This document shows, piece after piece, positions 61,469 to 64,000 of a stretch of 64,000 nt of DNA; the stretch's first letter is position 1; each line of letters opens with the position of its first letter. The notes under the pieces were generated by a model. The model ran no database searches. It was not told the DNA's origin and worked only from the letters and a program-made list of their open reading frames with translations. The translations under genes and the position numbers were made by a program. Source of the DNA: Pseudomonas synxantha (GTDB taxonomy: Bacteria; Pseudomonadota; Gammaproteobacteria; Pseudomonadales; Pseudomonadaceae); contig NZ_LT629786.1 of the NCBI RefSeq assembly GCF_900105675.1, positions 3,224,001 through 3,288,000 of the forward strand. Direction: 5' to 3'.

Positions 61469-63121
61469 TCAGAAGGAGGTTTTGAACGTGAATGCCAGCC
61501 AGCCACGGTCGGTATTACCGACGCCGCCGTTGCCTCCCACGGTACCGTTGGACAGGTTCTTGGACTGGGCATGGGTGTCGGCGTAGCGCAGGCCAAACTC
61601 GTACTGCTGCTGGTAGGTGAACTTGACCCCGGTAGACCAGGCCAAGGCACCTTCACTGCCACCGCCGGCGGAAGCGGCGTTACCGTGAATGCCGTAGTTG
61701 ACGGTCAATGGGACTTCCAGATCCCACGACGGGAAAATGTTCAGGTATTGCGGCGTGTAGTTGACCGCAGCGGCATAGTAGTTACGGGTAGAGCAACCGT
61801 CCGACTCATCGCCGGAATTGGCAACAGCTGGGCTGCGCCCGCTGGTACAGGCAGCGTTGCCCTTGTATTTGAACAGTTCCTCGTGCTCGGTGACTTTGGC
61901 CAGGTGGCTGAAAGCGAACTCTGCGACCAGCGTGGCATTCTCGGCAATGAAGTTACGCGGCACGCCATACACGGCGTTGGCGATGAAGTGGATGGTGTCG
62001 CCGCGAGGGCCTTCGTCATCCAGGGTGCTGACGCCGGTCGCGTTCAGTGCGCCGTTCATGCGATAGGACAATTCACTGCCCACGGCGATCGAGTCGAACA
62101 CCCGCGCGAAGCTGACGCCGGCCAGTTTCACCCCACGTGGGTACACCACGCGGTACTCACCCAGGTTCGCCTTGATTTGCGGGGCCAGCCACGGCTGGTA
62201 ATCGTCGAACTGGCGGTAGTAGGCGCCGAAGGTCGACTCGATGGCCTCCAGGTTGTATTTGGCCATCACGCCCCAGTTGGCGCCGTCGCGGCCAAATTTG
62301 GAGTTCTGGCGCTTGAACGCGCCAGCACCGGCAGGTAACTGGTCCGGGCCTTCAAACAGGAAGTCCGCGCCGCCGAAATAGGTGCCACCGTAAGGGATAC
62401 GGGTGTTGTCCCATTCATAGAAATACTGCCCGGAAATCGACAGAGAATCGGTGACTTGCGCTTTCGCCGAGACTTGGCCAACAGGCAAAAATACTTCTTT
62501 TGTCTCAATACCAGGGCTTGTGGCGGCTTTTACCCCATCACTTGGCGCCTGGGAGTAGGAAACGGAGTGGGCACCGAACAGCAGGCCTTCACCCCAATAG
62601 TTGGTGTGCCGACCAACCTTGACGTTGACCGGCGTGTCGCCCAGCTGGAAATTCTTCCAGATGAATGCGTCCAGGATTTCGCCCGATGGCCCCCGCACGT
62701 AGCGCTTTACTTCGTCGCTGTACCGGTCGTTTTCATAACTGGTCTGGCCACCCACCTGACTTTTTACGCCAGTGTCGCGATAAGCATTGTCGTACCAGCC
62801 GGCGAGGCTCAGGCGTGCGCCCCACTCGTTCAAGTATGAAAAATCGACTTCGGTAAACAGATCGACCCGATTTGTCACGATGTCGTGTTTGCCGAACTTG
62901 CCGTCGGATTCGTCGTAGGTAGGGTTATTCATGATGTGACTGTCCTGGCCATCCATACGCATGCCCAGGTTGTAACGCACGGTGTTGTCCCAACGCAGGC
63001 GGTAGTCGGGGTTACTCAGGTCGAACGAAACTGCGTGGGCACAGCTCATGCCGCTGAGCACCGCCAGCGCGACAGCGCTACGGCTGAACACCTGCCGACC
63101 GTGCTTGGTCATGTCTTTCAT
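61469..63121 (-). CDS. DUF1302 outer-membrane beta-barrel protein
   Basis: A 550-residue protein. The ATG at 63121 follows AAGG; a GTG nine bases upstream is less likely. The signal peptide ends CAHA-V. The mature protein has alternating aromatic strands (YRLRWDNTVRYNLGMRM, YGLRYADTHAQSK-like EFGLRYADTHAQS) and ends in FKTSF, the C-terminal Phe signature of barrel proteins. It is thought to be a porin-like uptake or export channel. It is the first gene of the operon. Operator-like site J lies 286 bp upstream. Confidence 0.9.
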   Translation of the reverse strand: MKDMTKHGRQVFSRSAVALAVLSGMSCAHAVSFDLSNPDYRLRWDNTVRYNLGMRMDGQDSHIMNNPTYDESDGKFGKHDIVTNRVDLFTEVDFSYLNEWGARLSLAGWYDNAYRDTGVKSQVGGQTSYENDRYSDEVKRYVRGPSGEILDAFIWKNFQLGDTPVNVKVGRHTNYWGEGLLFGAHSVSYSQAPSDGVKAATSPGIETKEVFLPVGQVSAKAQVTDSLSISGQYFYEWDNTRIPYGGTYFGGADFLFEGPDQLPAGAGAFKRQNSKFGRDGANWGVMAKYNLEAIESTFGAYYRQFDDYQPWLAPQIKANLGEYRVVYPRGVKLAGVSFARVFDSIAVGSELSYRMNGALNATGVSTLDDEGPRGDTIHFIANAVYGVPRNFIAENATLVAEFAFSHLAKVTEHEELFKYKGNAACTSGRSPAVANSGDESDGCSTRNYYAAAVNYTPQYLNIFPSWDLEVPLTVNYGIHGNAASAGGGSEGALAWSTGVKFTYQQQYEFGLRYADTHAQSKNLSNGTVGGNGGVGNTDRGWLAFTFKTSF

Positions 63122-63533
63122 ACGAGCCACCTTTTATTTTTATTTTTCAGTCGTTTATGTGAGATCGGTAGAACGCTTTCTGCTGTATTGCGGGCAGGTG
63201 TCGCGCACCTTGCCCCAAGCGCCTCAGCCCTATCTGTCCAACTTCCCAACAGCTGCAGGCCCAGCGGCTTGGAAATCAAATTAACCGAGAAAAACAAATA
63301 ATTCCATATAAAGATTTCAATTCTATATTCAGAATCACAAGCTTCAGTACCCCATCGGTTCACACCTTCACAACCTACAGAGCTCGGCACATCCACGCAG
63401 ACATATTGCACATAAAAAACTTAACTGTTCAATTGTGTTTTGATCCGGCGTCGGTTTGCGTTCTAATGGGCCTTGCCGGACGCGGCCGCCGCGTCGTCGC
63501 AACGCCCATAAAAACAAGAGGAAAAAGCCGCGA
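63122..63533. other. Divergent intergenic region between DUF1302 and SDR 7
   Basis: A 412-bp AT-rich region without genes. It must carry promoters for both the envelope operon (minus) and SDR 7 (plus). Operator-like site J is at 63407-63431. Confidence 0.5.
63407..63431. promoter_or_regulatory. Operator-like site J (TGCACA-N13-TGTTCA)
   Basis: A shared 25-bp site with one mismatch in the left half. It lies 103 bp upstream of SDR 7 and 286 bp upstream of the DUF1302 gene, linking the envelope operon to the catabolic regulon. Confidence 0.6.
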
Positions 63534-64000
63534 ATGAACATCGATCTGAGGGGAAAACGAGTCATCATCACGGGTGCTTCAAGGGGCATCGGCCTTGCTA
63601 TAGCAAGCGCGTTCGCCCTTGAAGGTGCTCGTGTAGCGATTTGCGCGCGCAGCCAGGATGCCGTCGACGCCGCCGCCGCCAAATTGCGCGAATCTGCCGA
63701 ACAGGTGCTGGCGCGCGTTGTGGATGTCACCGACACACAGGGTGTTCAACACTTCGTCAGTGAAGTGGCCGAGGCATGGGGTGGCGTGGACATTTTGGTC
63801 AATAACGCCGGTCAAGGGCGTGGCGGCAGCCTCGAAACGCTCACCCCGGAGGCCATTCTTGAACACGCAAATGTGCTGCAAATGGGCCATTTCCGTTTCG
63901 TCCAGGCGGTAGTGCCGCATATGCGCAAGCAGCAGTGGGGGCGGATTATCGAAATCAATGCGCTCGCCGGCACGGTCCCGACGCCGGACGGCATTCCCTC
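63534..64000 (+). CDS. Short-chain dehydrogenase/reductase (SDR 7), cut by window end
   Basis: The first 155 codons of an SDR. The ATG at 63534 follows AGAGGAAAAAG. The cofactor motif TGASRGIGLA and NNAGQG are clear. The segment where the catalytic Ser is expected reads IIEINALAGTVP, so Ser appears to be replaced by Ala/Leu; the YxxxK motif lies beyond the window. It is divergent from the DUF1302 operon and under site J. Confidence 0.88.
   Translation, partial: MNIDLRGKRVIITGASRGIGLAIASAFALEGARVAICARSQDAVDAAAAKLRESAEQVLARVVDVTDTQGVQHFVSEVAEAWGGVDILVNNAGQGRGGSLETLTPEAILEHANVLQMGHFRFVQAVVPHMRKQQWGRIIEINALAGTVPTPDGIP

Noticed and set aside
13572-64000. A steroid or bile-acid degradation cluster
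   Set aside because: Despite the ChsE-like and Ltp2-like proteins, I see no 3-ketosteroid dehydrogenase, no 9-alpha-hydroxylase (KshA/B) and no HsaAB-type flavin monooxygenase; the dioxygenase plus [3Fe-4S]-type ferredoxin set points to diterpenoids.

Overview
The window is chromosomal DNA of a Pseudomonas, most likely of the fluorescens group. Three things point there: the prc - EAL/CBS/GGDEF - DUF1232 - lipoprotein FKBP neighbourhood, the GC-rich codon use, and the GTGGCGAGGGAGC-type REP/REPIN repeats. The left 12 kb is mostly core genome. It holds prc (its first few codons lie outside the window), a c-di-GMP phosphodiesterase-like protein, a small HTH gene pair, an FKBP-type isomerase, a periplasmic dihaem protein paired with a catalase-fold haem protein, tRNA-Val and tRNA-Asp, and two stress-type accessory genes (DUF1206, DUF892).

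From about 13.5 kb to the right edge almost every gene belongs to one large catabolic supercluster for a hydrophobic polycyclic carboxylic acid. The content matches the dit clusters described for abietane diterpenoid (resin acid) degradation in Pseudomonas abietaniphila: a Rieske ring-hydroxylating dioxygenase (alpha and beta), a [3Fe-4S]/[4Fe-4S]-type ferredoxin rather than a Rieske one, a type I extradiol dioxygenase, an IclR regulator, permeases and P450s. Around this lie an acyl-CoA ligase, three acyl-CoA dehydrogenases, two crotonases, 3-hydroxyacyl-CoA dehydrogenase, thiolase, a DUF35/thiolase-fold pair of the retro-aldolase type, three FAH-fold hydrolases, two amidohydrolases, seven SDRs, a [2Fe-2S] ferredoxin with its reductase, and a phytoene-desaturase-like FAD enzyme. 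The substrate assignment is inference from gene content; I see no steroid-specific genes.

Layout. 13.6-19.2 kb (minus): CoA-ester beta-oxidation genes and an amidohydrolase. 19.7-25.6 kb (minus): P450, CMD-like protein, thiolase, HCD, FAH hydrolase, amidohydrolase. 26-28.5 kb: divergent TetR and CoA ligase. 28.6-34.1 kb: SDRs, DUF2889, dioxygenase subunits, FAH hydrolase. 34.2-35.8 kb (plus): DUF35 and thiolase-fold protein. 35.9-41.3 kb (minus): IclR, MFS, FAH, extradiol dioxygenase, SDR, ferredoxin. 41.6-45.4 kb (plus): MFS, ferredoxin, reductase, SDR. 45.4-50.3 kb (minus): NTF2-like protein, MFS, SDR, unknown protein, second P450, with a divergent TetR. 51.2-51.8 kb: tandem REPIN array. 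51.9-63.1 kb (minus): FAD oxidoreductase, SDR, crotonase, VOC protein, then an envelope set (MMPL/RND, YCF48-like, DUF1329, DUF1302). An SDR runs off the right edge.

The most notable signal is a shared 25-bp operator-like sequence, TGAACA-N13-TGTTCA with an AT-rich centre. It lies in at least seven (perhaps nine) intergenic regions between 19.2 and 63.4 kb and would tie the scattered operons, including the envelope operon, into one regulon. Other points are a 17-nt tRNA-Asp 3' relic at 12.15 kb that could mark the left end of an inserted island, and a REPIN array showing precise hairpin deletions between short direct repeats.
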